Positions 16,783 to 26,600 of a DNA stretch of 57,752 nt are shown here, piece after piece; position 1 is the first letter of the stretch; each line of letters begins with the position of its first letter. Made by a program: the position numbers and the translations under genes. Origin of the DNA: Prevotella sp. UBA2456 (GTDB lineage: Bacteria; Bacteroidota; Bacteroidia; Bacteroidales; Bacteroidaceae); contig DDPY01000042.1 in the NCBI GenBank assembly GCA_002342415.1, positions 1 to 57,752 on the forward strand, given 5' to 3'. Below the pieces are notes generated by a model, which saw only the letters and a program-made list of their open reading frames with translations, searched no databases and was not told where the DNA came from.

Positions 16783-17937
16783 ATGGTAAACAGATTTATT
16801 CTCAACGAAGTATCTTACTTCGGCCCCGGAGCCCGCAAGGAGTTGCCGGGAGTGGTGAAGCGCCTGGGATTCAAGAAGGCGCTGGTGGTGACAGACAAAG
16901 GGTTGATGCAGTTTGGCGTGGCCAAGATGGTGCTCGACGTAATGGACGAGGCCGGCATCAAGTATGACATCTTCGACGATGTGAAGCCCAACCCCACGGT
17001 GACGAATGTAAAGAACGGCATAGAAGCCTGCAAGAAAGCAGAAGCCGACTTTATCGTGGCCATCGGTGGCGGTTCGTCGATGGACACGGCCAAAGGCATC
17101 GGCATCGTGGTGAACAACCCCGAGTTCTCTGACATCGTATCGCTGGAGGGCGTGGCCGACACGAAGAAGAAGTCGCTGCCCATTATCGCCCTGCCCACTA
17201 CGGCAGGCACTGCTGCCGAGACCACTATCAACTACGTCATCATTGACGAGTCGCGCCAGGCCAAGATGGTATGTGTCGACCCCAACGACATCCCCTGTGT
17301 AGCCATCATCGACGCAGAACTGATGTACTCGCTGCCGAAGGGCCTGACAGCAGCCACAGGCATGGATGCGATGACGCACGCCATTGAGGGACTTATCACC
17401 AAAGCCGCCTGGGAACTGTCGGACATGTTCGAAATAAAGGCCATCGAGATGATTCACAAGTATCTGCCTATCGCCGTGAGCGAGCCCACCAACCCCGTAG
17501 GGCGCGACGGTATGGCTGTGGCCCAGTATGTGGCCGGCATGGCCTTCTCGAACGTCGGCCTGGGCGTAGACCACGGTATGGCTCACCCCCTGAGTGCCTT
17601 GTTCGATGTACCCCATGGTGTGGCTTGTGCCATGCTGCTGCCCACGGTGATGCGCTTCAACATGCCCGTAGCCAAGGAGAAGTATGTAGACATCGCCAAG
17701 GCATGTGGCGTCTATCAGGCTGGCATGACCACCGACCAGGCTGCCGAAGCTGCCTGCAAGGCAATAGAAGACCTGAGTGCACTGGTGGGTACCAACAAGC
17801 ACCTGACCGACCTGGGTATCACCGAGGCCGACATCCCGGCACTGGCCGAACAGGCTTTCAATGACGTCTGCACACCTGGCAATCCGCGCCCCGTCACGAA
17901 GCAGGACATCATAGATCTGTATCATCAGATATTGTGA
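16783..17937 (+). CDS. fucO: Iron-containing alcohol dehydrogenase, lactaldehyde reductase type
   Basis: 384 residues, very close in length and sequence pattern to E. coli FucO, which reduces L-lactaldehyde to 1,2-propanediol with NADH. The nucleotide-binding GGGSSMDTAKGIG lies near residue 97. Iron ligands are visible as D195 and H199 in GMDAMTHAIEG, and two His in DHGMAHPLSALFDVPHG (about 268 and 278). Cytoplasmic. It stands alone, with its own promoter and a strong hairpin terminator after it. Fucose or rhamnose fermentation is the expected role, but these enzymes are often promiscuous, and no fuc genes are adjacent. Confidence 0.88.
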   Translation: MVNRFILNEVSYFGPGARKELPGVVKRLGFKKALVVTDKGLMQFGVAKMVLDVMDEAGIKYDIFDDVKPNPTVTNVKNGIEACKKAEADFIVAIGGGSSMDTAKGIGIVVNNPEFSDIVSLEGVADTKKKSLPIIALPTTAGTAAETTINYVIIDESRQAKMVCVDPNDIPCVAIIDAELMYSLPKGLTAATGMDAMTHAIEGLITKAAWELSDMFEIKAIEMIHKYLPIAVSEPTNPVGRDGMAVAQYVAGMAFSNVGLGVDHGMAHPLSALFDVPHGVACAMLLPTVMRFNMPVAKEKYVDIAKACGVYQAGMTTDQAAEAACKAIEDLSALVGTNKHLTDLGITEADIPALAEQAFNDVCTPGNPRPVTKQDIIDLYHQIL

Positions 17938-17963
17938 TGCGCACGAATCAAAAAAGAACTCTA

Positions 17964-18000
17964 ATTTTGCGCTCTGACATACTCTGTCAGGGCGCAAAAT
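17964..18000 (+). terminator. Strong hairpin after the alcohol dehydrogenase
   Basis: Arms ATTTTGCGCTCTGACA and TGTCAGGGCGCAAAAT (one G-T pair) enclose a 5-base loop. The A/T ends make it a likely bidirectional Rho-independent terminator. Confidence 0.8.
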
Positions 18001-18061
18001 CAGATTCTCTGACCTGAACTGCAAATCAAAGAATAGCGTAGATGAAGTTTTGAACCAAAAA

Positions 18062-18093
18062 TTTGTCCAAGTCATTTTCTTTGTGTATCTTTG
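18062..18093 (+). promoter_or_regulatory. Promoter giving a leaderless transcript
   Basis: TTTG at 18062-18065 and TATCTTTG at 18086-18093 are 20 bp apart. The first ATG (18100) is only 6 bp after the -7 box, so the mRNA is leaderless or nearly so. Confidence 0.7.
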
Positions 18094-18099
18094 CAACCA

Positions 18100-18951
18100 A
18101 TGACTATGGACAAGAAAAAACAGGATTGGAAAGTGCTGCGACTCGTCTGTACCGTCATACTCTCTGTACTGATGGTGCAGCAGGGCCGCGCCCAAGAGGA
18201 AGACAGCATCTCCTATTCTCTCAGCCTGCCAGAGACGGTGGTGCTGGCCGACGGCATGACCTTCGAGGAATACCTGCTGAAACAGGTGCTGTCCCACGCC
18301 AAGCCGCTGAAGAAGCGGGTGGAGACGCTCGACTATGCCGTGACCTGCCAGCTGGAGAAGGATATTGACCTGACGAAGTTCCCCCACCGGCGCACCATCA
18401 CCTTTATCGCCCGTCTGGCCGGCTACGGCCCCATCGTGTCGGCTCTCAGAGAGCATAAGCACTTCGGCATCACGATGGCAGAAGACGTACACTTCAGAAA
18501 AGGGAAGATAACGACCTCGAACGTGCGGATGGTGGAGATGAAGCAGAAGCTGACGGAGAAGCAGATCGCGTCGTTTCTGAAGCACGACGGCATGATGAGT
18601 GCCAACGTGTACGACAAGTTCTACAAGAAGGTGCGCGAGAAGGTGAAGCAGTTGCAGAAGCTACGCAGGAAGAAAGAGGAGACGGGCATGAAGTACAGCG
18701 GCAGCTACACGTCGGGCGGCAGAACCATCTATGTGGTAAAGCTGGACAACATGCAGGTGGACATTGCCGACGGCTGTTGGCAGATATCGCGCATCCGCTA
18801 TCAGGAGGGGCAGAACAATATGTACTATGAATTCAAGGAAGTGCGCCGCGACCTCTTCCTGCTCAGCCACGGCCGTGCCAAACTGTTCTTAGACAAAGAG
18901 AAATGGCCCAAGGGCTATCTCTCCATGAAAATGGAATATGCTTATAAATAA
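18100..18951 (+). CDS. Secreted protein of unknown function
   Basis: 283 residues from the ATG at 18100; the ATG at 18106 (MDKKK) is equally possible. An N-terminal signal peptide (VLRLVCTVILSVLMVQQGRA, likely cleaved after GRAQ) is followed by a basic, Lys-rich protein with an internal helical segment (about 160-195) and a beta-rich end. No family is recognised; it resembles the many periplasmic unknowns of Bacteroidales. It is monocistronic, between a terminator and the next operator region. Confidence 0.75.
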   Translation: MTMDKKKQDWKVLRLVCTVILSVLMVQQGRAQEEDSISYSLSLPETVVLADGMTFEEYLLKQVLSHAKPLKKRVETLDYAVTCQLEKDIDLTKFPHRRTITFIARLAGYGPIVSALREHKHFGITMAEDVHFRKGKITTSNVRMVEMKQKLTEKQIASFLKHDGMMSANVYDKFYKKVREKVKQLQKLRRKKEETGMKYSGSYTSGGRTIYVVKLDNMQVDIADGCWQISRIRYQEGQNNMYYEFKEVRRDLFLLSHGRAKLFLDKEKWPKGYLSMKMEYAYK

Positions 18952-19034
18952 TTAAAAGCCTTCAGCACTCCGCAGGTGGGACATCTGCGTACCATAGGTA
19001 GGTTTCTGGCTCCGAAGTTAGGACCTGAAAGTCT

Positions 19035-19124
19035 CAAAATATGCAAAAATAGTTTCAAAATATGCAAAATCTTCCATGAAAGGTGCTAATTTGATGGCTA
19101 TTTGTGAAAAAATGCTTAACTTTG
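19035..19124 (+). promoter_or_regulatory. Paired 14-mer operator and promoter of the antiporter and RND region (site b)
   Basis: Two perfect copies of CAAAATATGCAAAA at 19035-19048 and 19056-19069 (21 bp apart). The proximal one ends 47 bp before TAACTTTG (19117-19124). The block before the -7 box (TTTGTGAAAAAATGCT) closely matches the one before the PAP2 promoter at site d. Confidence 0.7.
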
Positions 19125-19174
19125 GCAGTCAAAAATAAATTAGGTGTCTTCCGAAGGATAAAAAATTTATAATT

Positions 19175-20521
19175 ATGGTAACAGATTTATACATATTGAT
19201 GATTACTGCTGCTGTAGTGAGTCTTGTGTTTAAGTTCTTAAAGCAGCCTGTAGTGTTGGGGTATATCGTTGCAGGCGTCCTGGTAGGCCCACATCTGTTT
19301 GGCAAGACCCTCGTGAATCCGGACAACGTGAAGCAATGGGGCGACATCGGCGTACTGTTTGTGTTGTTCTGCATCGGTCTGGAGTTCCGCTTAAAGAACC
19401 TCATCAGCAGCGGAAAAGTGGCAGCAATAGGTGCATTGACCATCATCGCGGGCATGATGCTCTTTGGCTATCTTGTGGGAGTGGATGCCAAATTTGACAT
19501 GGTGAACTCCCTGTTCCTGGCGGGCATGCTTTGTATGTCGAGCACCACCATCGTGATGAAAGCCGTCGACGAGGCAGGTCTGAGCAAGGAGCGCTTCGTC
19601 AAGGGAGCGACCAGCATCCTGATTGTGGAAGATGTAGTGGCTGTGGTACTGATGGTATTGCTCTCCAGTATAGCCATCCGCCATCAGTTCGAGGGTGCCG
19701 AGCTGGCCAGCAAGGTTCTCGATCTGGCCATTACCCTCGCAGCATGGTTCGTCTGCGGCATACTGATCATCCCGACACTGATACGCAAGCTAAAAAAACA
19801 TTTGAATGACGAGACGCTGATTATCCTCGCGTTGGGTCTGTGCTTGGGTATGGTGCTGACGGCAGAGGAAGCAGGCTTCAGCAGTGCACTCGGAGCCTTC
19901 GTGATGGGTTCTATCCTTGCCGAGACCGTGGAGTCGCATCGTATTGAAAAGCTGATGACACCGCTGAAGAATGTCTTTGCAGCTATCTTCTTCATCTCTG
20001 TGGGCATGCTGATCGACCCGTCGTCATTGGCAGAATACTGGATGAGCATCATCTATGTCAGCCTGGTCATTGTCATCGGAATGATTCTCTTCGGCACCTT
20101 GGGTTGCTGGTGGGGCGGGCAGACGTTGCGCGACTCCATGCTGACCAGCTTCTCATTCGTCCAGATTGGCGAATTCTCGTTCATCATCGCTGGGCTGGGT
20201 ACCAGTCTGGGCGTTCTCAATCCTATCGTCTATCCTATCATCGTGGCATCCAGTGTGGTGACCACCTTCCTCACGCCATATATTATGAAGGCTGCTGTGC
20301 CCTGTTATACGTTCCTTTATAACCACGTTTCAGATTCCATGCGGGCTAAGATTGACAAGCGCGAGCAGGAAGTGGCAGAAGCAGAGACGGCTAAACCATC
20401 CGGTGACAAGGGCTCATTAGCAGACAAGGTGCGCCATGCCGTCCGTCATACCTTCATCACGAAACATCTCGTCAATCTGTTTATCAAGAATATGAGTGCC
20501 CATGATGAGGCTGAGAAATAG
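19175..20521 (+). CDS. CPA2-family cation:proton antiporter
   Basis: 448 residues with about 12 membrane segments, beginning LYILMITAAVVSLVFKFLKQ and including the CPA2 signature GYIVAGVLVGPHLFG. This places it with the KefB/NapA-like Na+/H+ or K+/H+ exchangers of the inner membrane. After the membrane domain only about 55 charged residues remain, so the RCK/TrkA-N regulatory domain of true KefB/KefC is missing. It lies downstream of a paired-repeat operator and 41 bp before the PAP2-barrel gene, so it is probably the first gene of a long operon reaching the RND pump. A role in pH or cation balance is expected. Confidence 0.88.
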   Translation: MVTDLYILMITAAVVSLVFKFLKQPVVLGYIVAGVLVGPHLFGKTLVNPDNVKQWGDIGVLFVLFCIGLEFRLKNLISSGKVAAIGALTIIAGMMLFGYLVGVDAKFDMVNSLFLAGMLCMSSTTIVMKAVDEAGLSKERFVKGATSILIVEDVVAVVLMVLLSSIAIRHQFEGAELASKVLDLAITLAAWFVCGILIIPTLIRKLKKHLNDETLIILALGLCLGMVLTAEEAGFSSALGAFVMGSILAETVESHRIEKLMTPLKNVFAAIFFISVGMLIDPSSLAEYWMSIIYVSLVIVIGMILFGTLGCWWGGQTLRDSMLTSFSFVQIGEFSFIIAGLGTSLGVLNPIVYPIIVASSVVTTFLTPYIMKAAVPCYTFLYNHVSDSMRAKIDKREQEVAEAETAKPSGDKGSLADKVRHAVRHTFITKHLVNLFIKNMSAHDEAEK

Positions 20522-20562
20522 ACAAAAACTACAATAAACATACAACTTAAAATAACTAAAAA

Positions 20563-22401
20563 ATGAAGATTAGACACATTTTCACACTGATAGCTGTCGC
20601 CCTGTCGGTACAGGCCAGCGCCGACAACTATCAGGACATGGACCCTCTGACACTCGATGTACCAGAGATGAAGGCAGAACTGGTAGACCTGCCCGAGCAG
20701 CCTGCCAACAGATTTGAGCGCATGGCTCCGACAATGAGTGCGAAGATGGACTTCGACTTCTTCAAGTCGAAGACCAATCCTGGAGTCAAACCCTACAAAT
20801 TCCTGGACGATATGACCTTCGTGGGCATCCCTCTGTTCGCTGCCGGTTGGGCGCTGAAGGGTGACAAGGCCATGTTCCGCGTGAATCAGAAGGCAGAAAA
20901 GGGTGGCAAGAAGAATACCCAGCTGCTGACCGACTTCAAAACAGGTATCGACGACTATACCCAGTTCTTCGGCCCCGCAATGGTGGTCGGTCTGAAGTTG
21001 GGCGGCTATGAGGGCCGTAGCGACTGGCCCCGCCTGCTGGCCAGCGCCGGTATGTCGTATGCCCTCATGGCGGGCTTCGTCAATGTCATCAAGAATACCG
21101 CCAAGGAGATGCGCCCCGACGGCTCCACAGCCAACTCATGGCCCTCGGGACATACCGCTACGGCCTTCGTGGGTGCCACGCTGCTGCACAAGGAGTACGG
21201 ACTCACCCGCTCGCCCTGGTGGTCGGTGGCCGGCTACGGTGTCGCCACAGCAACAGGTGTGATGCGCGTGCTCAACAACCGCCACTGGATCAGCGATGTG
21301 ATGTCGGGTGCCGGTCTGGGTATCCTGTCCACCGAGTTAGGCTATGCCATCGGTGACGTGCTGTTCAAGGGCAAGGGACTGCTGCGCAACGACCTTGAGA
21401 TGACCAATGAGAATCCTTCATTCTTCGGCATTTCGATGGGTCTGGGCTTAGGCAGCAAGAACCTTGAATTCGAGGATCAGGGCAACTCCATCGGTATCAA
21501 GTTCCGCGCCGCTACGGTGGTCGATGCCGAGGGTGCCTACTTCTTCAACAAGTATATTGGTGTGGGTGGCCGCCTCAGAGTAAGAGCACAGTCGGTGAAG
21601 GACTTTGGCGACTTTGCCAAGTACGTGGCAGGCGAAGACTTTGATGCCTGGGGAAGCCTGCAGCCGCTCTATCAGTGGAAATACCCCGGCGACTACCAGG
21701 CTGGCACCTCAGAGGATATTGCCGATAGGAACGCAATGACCTTCCTGGACAAGGTAGGCTATCGCACAGAGTCGGAGAGCGCATGGAACGACAACGCTCC
21801 CGTCACCGACTGCTACGGCATCGTGAAGAGCGACCACATCACCGAGTTCACGGGCAGTGTGGGTGTCTACTTCAACCTGCCCCTCAGCAAGCATTTCTCG
21901 CTGGGTTCCAAGCTGCTCATCGGCCGCTCAATCACTCAGGACCTCGACATCGACGGACACGCAGAGGGTAACGTGAAGGACATCAGCTACACGATGACAC
22001 TCGACAATGTGAACAAAGAGTCAAGCGGCGACCCCAGCGTATCTATCAACAACCTGCAGTATCCCAACAACACGGGTGAGAAATGGACCGACGACTGGGA
22101 GTACCTCACCATCAGTTCCAACTCGTCAACCTCGCTGGGCACGGGCATCTCGCTCACCTATCGCTATAAGTCGAACTTCTCGTGGCGTCTCTACTGCGAC
22201 TACGACTACACCCGCAAGGACTACACCGCCACATACGACCCCTTCCACTTCATGCAGAAGGGTCTGACCACCGGTGCCGGATTCCTGATGGACTCCGCAG
22301 GCCAGTTTGCCGACGACCGCGGTCTGGGAGCCAGAGAGTACAGAACGCGCAAGAACATGAACTACTGGACGCTGGGACTCTCGTTCTTGGTGAATCTATA
22401 A
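20563..22401 (+). CDS. PAP2 phosphatase fused to a C-terminal beta-barrel-like domain
   Basis: 612 residues with a signal peptide. The PAP2/acid phosphatase motifs are present in order: K-x6-RP near residues 177-185 (KEMRPDGS), SWPSGHTA near 192-199, and RHWISD near 240-245, so the phosphatase site looks intact. The last 300 or so residues are rich in alternating polar and hydrophobic strands (for example LTYRYKSNFSWRLYCDYDYT) and end in an aromatic or hydrophobic strand with terminal Leu, like an outer-membrane barrel. PAP2 enzymes dephosphorylate lipid phosphates such as undecaprenyl pyrophosphate, phosphatidyl phosphates or lipid A. The fusion would place such activity at the outer membrane. 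It lies between the antiporter and the efflux pump genes. Confidence 0.82.
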   Translation: MKIRHIFTLIAVALSVQASADNYQDMDPLTLDVPEMKAELVDLPEQPANRFERMAPTMSAKMDFDFFKSKTNPGVKPYKFLDDMTFVGIPLFAAGWALKGDKAMFRVNQKAEKGGKKNTQLLTDFKTGIDDYTQFFGPAMVVGLKLGGYEGRSDWPRLLASAGMSYALMAGFVNVIKNTAKEMRPDGSTANSWPSGHTATAFVGATLLHKEYGLTRSPWWSVAGYGVATATGVMRVLNNRHWISDVMSGAGLGILSTELGYAIGDVLFKGKGLLRNDLEMTNENPSFFGISMGLGLGSKNLEFEDQGNSIGIKFRAATVVDAEGAYFFNKYIGVGGRLRVRAQSVKDFGDFAKYVAGEDFDAWGSLQPLYQWKYPGDYQAGTSEDIADRNAMTFLDKVGYRTESESAWNDNAPVTDCYGIVKSDHITEFTGSVGVYFNLPLSKHFSLGSKLLIGRSITQDLDIDGHAEGNVKDISYTMTLDNVNKESSGDPSVSINNLQYPNNTGEKWTDDWEYLTISSNSSTSLGTGISLTYRYKSNFSWRLYCDYDYTRKDYTATYDPFHFMQKGLTTGAGFLMDSAGQFADDRGLGAREYRTRKNMNYWTLGLSFLVNL

Positions 22402-22436
22402 GAAGTGAGAGGTAAGAGGCTCACCACTTACCTCTT
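22402..22436. repeat. Heptamer repeats forming a hairpin between PAP2 and the pump genes
   Basis: AGAGGTAAG (22408-22416) can pair with CTTACCTCT (22427-22435) over a 10-base loop and is followed by a pyrimidine tract. This could attenuate read-through into the pump genes. Confidence 0.6.
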
Positions 22437-22478
22437 TCCCCAAAAAAGATTATAATAAACCAAACAACAAATAACAGA

Positions 22479-23606
22479 ATGAAAAATTTCAAATGGACTT
22501 TGATGCTCAGCATCGGACTGGCATCATGCTCGGTGGATATGCCCCAGCAAACGGACTCGTCATTTGAGACAATGACAATCAAGAAATCGGACATTGAGTT
22601 GCCTTATAAGTTCAGTGCCAGAATGAAAGGTCAGAACGACGTGACAGTGACACCGCAGGTAAGCGGACAGCTGATGAAGATCTGCGTAACCGAGGGTGAG
22701 CAGGTGAAGAAGGGGCAGACGCTCTTCATCATCGACTCGCGCAACGCACAGTTGGAGTTGGAGGCTGCCCAGGCCAATCTGCAGGCTGCCCTCGCTCAGG
22801 AGAACTCGGCCAAGTTAGAGTATGAGTCGAACAAGAACCTCTTCGACAAGAAAATCGTGAGCAGCTATATGCTGAACAACTCGGAGAACAGCTACAAGCA
22901 GGCCCAGGCAGCAGTAGCCCAGGCTCGCGCTGCCGTGAACCGCGCCAAGGTGAACCTCGGTTTCTGCACCATCACGGCTACGGTGTCGGGTGTCATCGGT
23001 GAGATTCCGGTGCGCGTCGGCGACCAGGTGTCGCCCATGACGCAGCTCACGATGCTCAGCGGCAACACGACGATGTATGCTGAATTCTCCGTGACGGAAG
23101 CCGTCATCGAGTCCATGGTAAAGGAGGGAGTGAAGGGTGATGACGTGGATGACTATATTGCCCAGCTGCCCCCAGTAACATTTGTCATGAAGAACGGCAC
23201 GGAGTATCCACACAAGGGACGTGTCATCAGTATGTCGGGTGTGGTCAATGCCGAGACGGGATCGCTGACCAACAAGGTGTCGTTCCCCAACCCCGACGGC
23301 CACCTCTATTCGGGCATCCAGGGTACCATCGTCATATCATTTGCCGAGAAGAACGTGATTGTCGTTCCGCAGTATGCCGTAGTACGTCTGCAGGACAAGT
23401 CGCAGGTCTACAAGGTACAGGCCGACAGCACGGCAACGGCTGTCGAGGTGACGACAGCCGATACCGGCAACGGTAAGGACTTCATCGTGCTCAGCGGCCT
23501 GAGCGAGGGCGACCAGATTGTGACCACCGGTGCCAACAACGTGATGGAGGGCCAAAAGGTGCTGTTCCCCGGCGGAGTCAAGAAAGAAGAGAAAAGTGAG
23601 GAGTAA
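22479..23606 (+). CDS. RND efflux periplasmic adaptor (membrane fusion protein)
   Basis: 375 residues. A lipoprotein signal (GLASCSVD) anchors it. The lipoyl-like half motif (VTPQVSGQLMKICVTEGEQV), a coiled-coil hairpin rich in Ala/Gln (about 85-150), a second lipoyl half (TITATVSGVIGEIPVRVGDQ) and the beta-barrel and membrane-proximal parts (VVPQYAVV) follow the MexA/AcrA order. It bridges the RND transporter and the outer-membrane channel encoded next. The C-terminal KKEEKSEE is low complexity. First gene of the pump proper. Confidence 0.92.
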   Translation: MKNFKWTLMLSIGLASCSVDMPQQTDSSFETMTIKKSDIELPYKFSARMKGQNDVTVTPQVSGQLMKICVTEGEQVKKGQTLFIIDSRNAQLELEAAQANLQAALAQENSAKLEYESNKNLFDKKIVSSYMLNNSENSYKQAQAAVAQARAAVNRAKVNLGFCTITATVSGVIGEIPVRVGDQVSPMTQLTMLSGNTTMYAEFSVTEAVIESMVKEGVKGDDVDDYIAQLPPVTFVMKNGTEYPHKGRVISMSGVVNAETGSLTNKVSFPNPDGHLYSGIQGTIVISFAEKNVIVVPQYAVVRLQDKSQVYKVQADSTATAVEVTTADTGNGKDFIVLSGLSEGDQIVTTGANNVMEGQKVLFPGGVKKEEKSEE

Positions 23607-23627
23607 TTTCGTGATAACGTAATATCG

Positions 23628-23641
23628 ATATTTCGAAATAT
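23628..23641. repeat. Perfect 14-bp palindrome overlapping the RND pump start codon
   Basis: ATATTTCGAAATAT includes the first two bases of the ATG at 23640. The preceding bases (GATAACGTAATATCGATATT) are related to the 16-bp tandem repeat at 26792-26823. Confidence 0.7.
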
Positions 23642-26600
23642 GAAGAATAATATCTTTATCAATAAATATGTGATGGCGTGTGCCATCTCGATTGTGATAG
23701 CACTGGTGGGTTACATCTCGATGAGTGTACTGCCAGTGGAGCAGTATCCGGATATTGCACCGCCTACGGTGAATATCACCACCAGCTATACCGGTGCTGA
23801 CGAGAACACAGTGATGAAGTCGGTCATCCAGCCTCTGGAAGAGGCCATCAACGGTGTGAACGACATGACCTACATGACCTCTAAGGCATCGTCGAATGGT
23901 GAGGTGGAGATTAACGTCTACTTCAAGCAGGGCACCGACCCCGACATGGCAACGGTGAACGTGCAGAACCGCGTCACCCGCGCACAGGCCCTGCTGCCTG
24001 CCGATGTGACCAAGGTCGGCGTGAAGGTGGAGAAGCGCCAGAACAACATCCTGCGCATCTTCGCCGTAAGGAGTTCTGACGGCAAGTACGACGAAGACTT
24101 CGTGTCAAACTATATCGACATCAACATCAAACCGAAACTGATGCGTATCACCGGTGTGGGTAACGTTCAGAGCTTAGGTAACACCTACGCCCTGCGCATC
24201 TGGCTGAAGCCTGATGTGATGGCACAGTACAACCTAACACCTAACGACATCTTTGATGCCATCGGCGGACAGAGTTTCGTGACAGGTGTGGGATCCTTGG
24301 GCGAACTGTCGGAGAACTCCTACCAATACTCCATGCAGTACAAAGGTACGCTGAAGACCATCGAGGAGTTCAACAACATCGTGCTGCGCACCAGTGGCGG
24401 CGGTATGTTGCACCTAAGCGACGTGGCCGAAGTGAAGATTGGTGCCATGAGCTACAACTTCACATCGAATATCCAGGACCGTCCGGGTGCCCTCTGCATG
24501 GTGTTCGCCGCACCAGGTGCCAATGCCACTCAGGTGAACGCCGCCATCAACAAGACGTTTGAGGAGATGAAGGCAACGATGCCCGCCGGGCTGGAGTTTG
24601 TGACCATGATGACTAGCGACGACTTCCTGTTTGCCGCCATCCACAACGTGGTGGAGACGCTCATCATCGCCATCATACTGGTGGTGCTCGTGGTGTTCTT
24701 CTTCCTGCAGAACTTCAAGGCCACCATCATCCCGTCTATCTCGATTATCGTGTCGCTGCTGGGTACCTTTGCCGTCGTGTCGATATGCGGCTTTTCGCTC
24801 AACATCCTGACGCTGTTCGCACTGGTGCTGGCCATCGGTACGGTGGTAGACGATGCCATCGTGGTGGTCGAGGCCGTCATGGCGAAGATGGAGAACGGCA
24901 TCAGCGATGCCCGTGAAGCCACCCGTCAGGCCATGAACGAGGTGTCGGTAGCCGTCGTCTCGTGTACGTTGGTATTCATGGCCGTGTTCATCCCCGTGAC
25001 CTTCATGCCAGGAACTTCAGGTACGTTCTTCACGCAGTTTGGTATCACGATTGCCTCATCTGTAGGTCTGTCGTGCGTCTCGGCCCTGACGCTCTGTCCT
25101 GCCCTCTGCGCCATCATGATGCGCGTGACGGAAGGCAAGAAGGAAGGCAAGGGTATCAGCTATTACACCAAGAAGGCATACGAGGCCAGCTACAATGCTA
25201 TATATAATAAGTATAGCAAGAGCGTGCAGAAGTTCATCAAGCGTCCCGTCCTGGCGTGGAGCGCATTGGCGCTGGCAGCCGTGCTGCTGGTGTTCTTCAT
25301 GAAGAGCCTGCCTTCAGGTCTTGTTCCGCAGGAGGACCAGGGTGTGTTCCTGGTTGAGATACAAGCCCCGGAAGGAAGTACGCTGAAGCAGACCCGCGAG
25401 ATGGCGAAGCAGGTGGAGGCTAAGGTGAAGAAGATTCCCGAGCTGGAGAGTTTCGCTTTGGTTTGTGGCTATGGTATGATTTCGGGCGCCGGTTCCAACT
25501 ACGGTACGATGGTGGTGCGTTTGAAAAACTGGGATGACCGTCCAGGCATGAACCACCTGCTTGCACTTGTCGCCGGACGATTCTATTATGACTGCCAAGA
25601 CATCAAGAACTTGCGGGTGATTCCGTTCGAAATGCCTCAGATTCCGGGCTATGGTACCAGTAACGACATCATGCTCATGGTAGAAGACCCCACCGACGGC
25701 AACCTGTCGGAGTTTGCCAAGCAGACCGAGCACTTCCTGGCTAAACTGTCTGAACGTCCGGAGATAGCTACTGCCATGTCAACGTACTCTGAGCGTTTCC
25801 CGAAATATCAGGTCGATGTCGATGCCGCCCAGTGCGACCGTGCCGGTGTGTCTCCGGCCGATGTACTCAATACGCTGGGTTCCTTCTGCGGCGGTGCCTA
25901 CATTGGCAACTTCAACCAGTTTGGTAAGGTCTACCGCATCATGGCAGCTTCGTCACCCGAGTACCGCCTCGACCCGCAGTCGCTGCACAACATCTTTGTA
26001 CAGGTGAAGGGCGGCAAGATGGCTCCCATCTCTGAGTTCGTCAGCCTGAAGCAGATTGTCGGCCCGTCCAATATCGAGCACTTCAACCTGTTCCAGAGCA
26101 TCACCTGTATCGTGAAGCCCGGTAGCGGATACACTGAGGGCGACGCTCATAAGGCCATTGCCGAAGTGTTCAAGGAGGAGATGCCCAAAACTGCCGCATA
26201 CGAGTACAGCGGTATGTCGCGTGAGGTAGAGGAGACTTCCGGCTCTAACGCCACGGCCCTCATCTACGTCATCTGTGCCATCCTCATCTACCTCATTCTG
26301 GCCTCGCTCTACAACTCGTGGTTCACCCCGTGGGCCGTGCTGTTCAGTGTGCCGTTCGGCCTGATGGGTGCCTTTGTGTTTGCATACCTTGGCTACGTTA
26401 ATGAGATACCTGGCATGGACAACAACATCTACCTGCAGACGGGTGTCATCATGCTGATTGGTCTGTTGGCCAAGACGGCCATCCTGATTACCGAGTTCGC
26501 CACGGAGCGCCGCGCCCAGGGCCTGAGCATCGTCGATGCCGCCTTCGAGGCTTGTAAGGAGCGTCTGCGCCCCATCCTGATGACGGTGGCCACGATGATT

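Noticed and set aside
16753..18585. A 610-codon minus-strand frame across the alcohol dehydrogenase gene
   Set aside because: It runs antisense through fucO, a terminator and another gene's start, with no domain similarity. A shadow frame.
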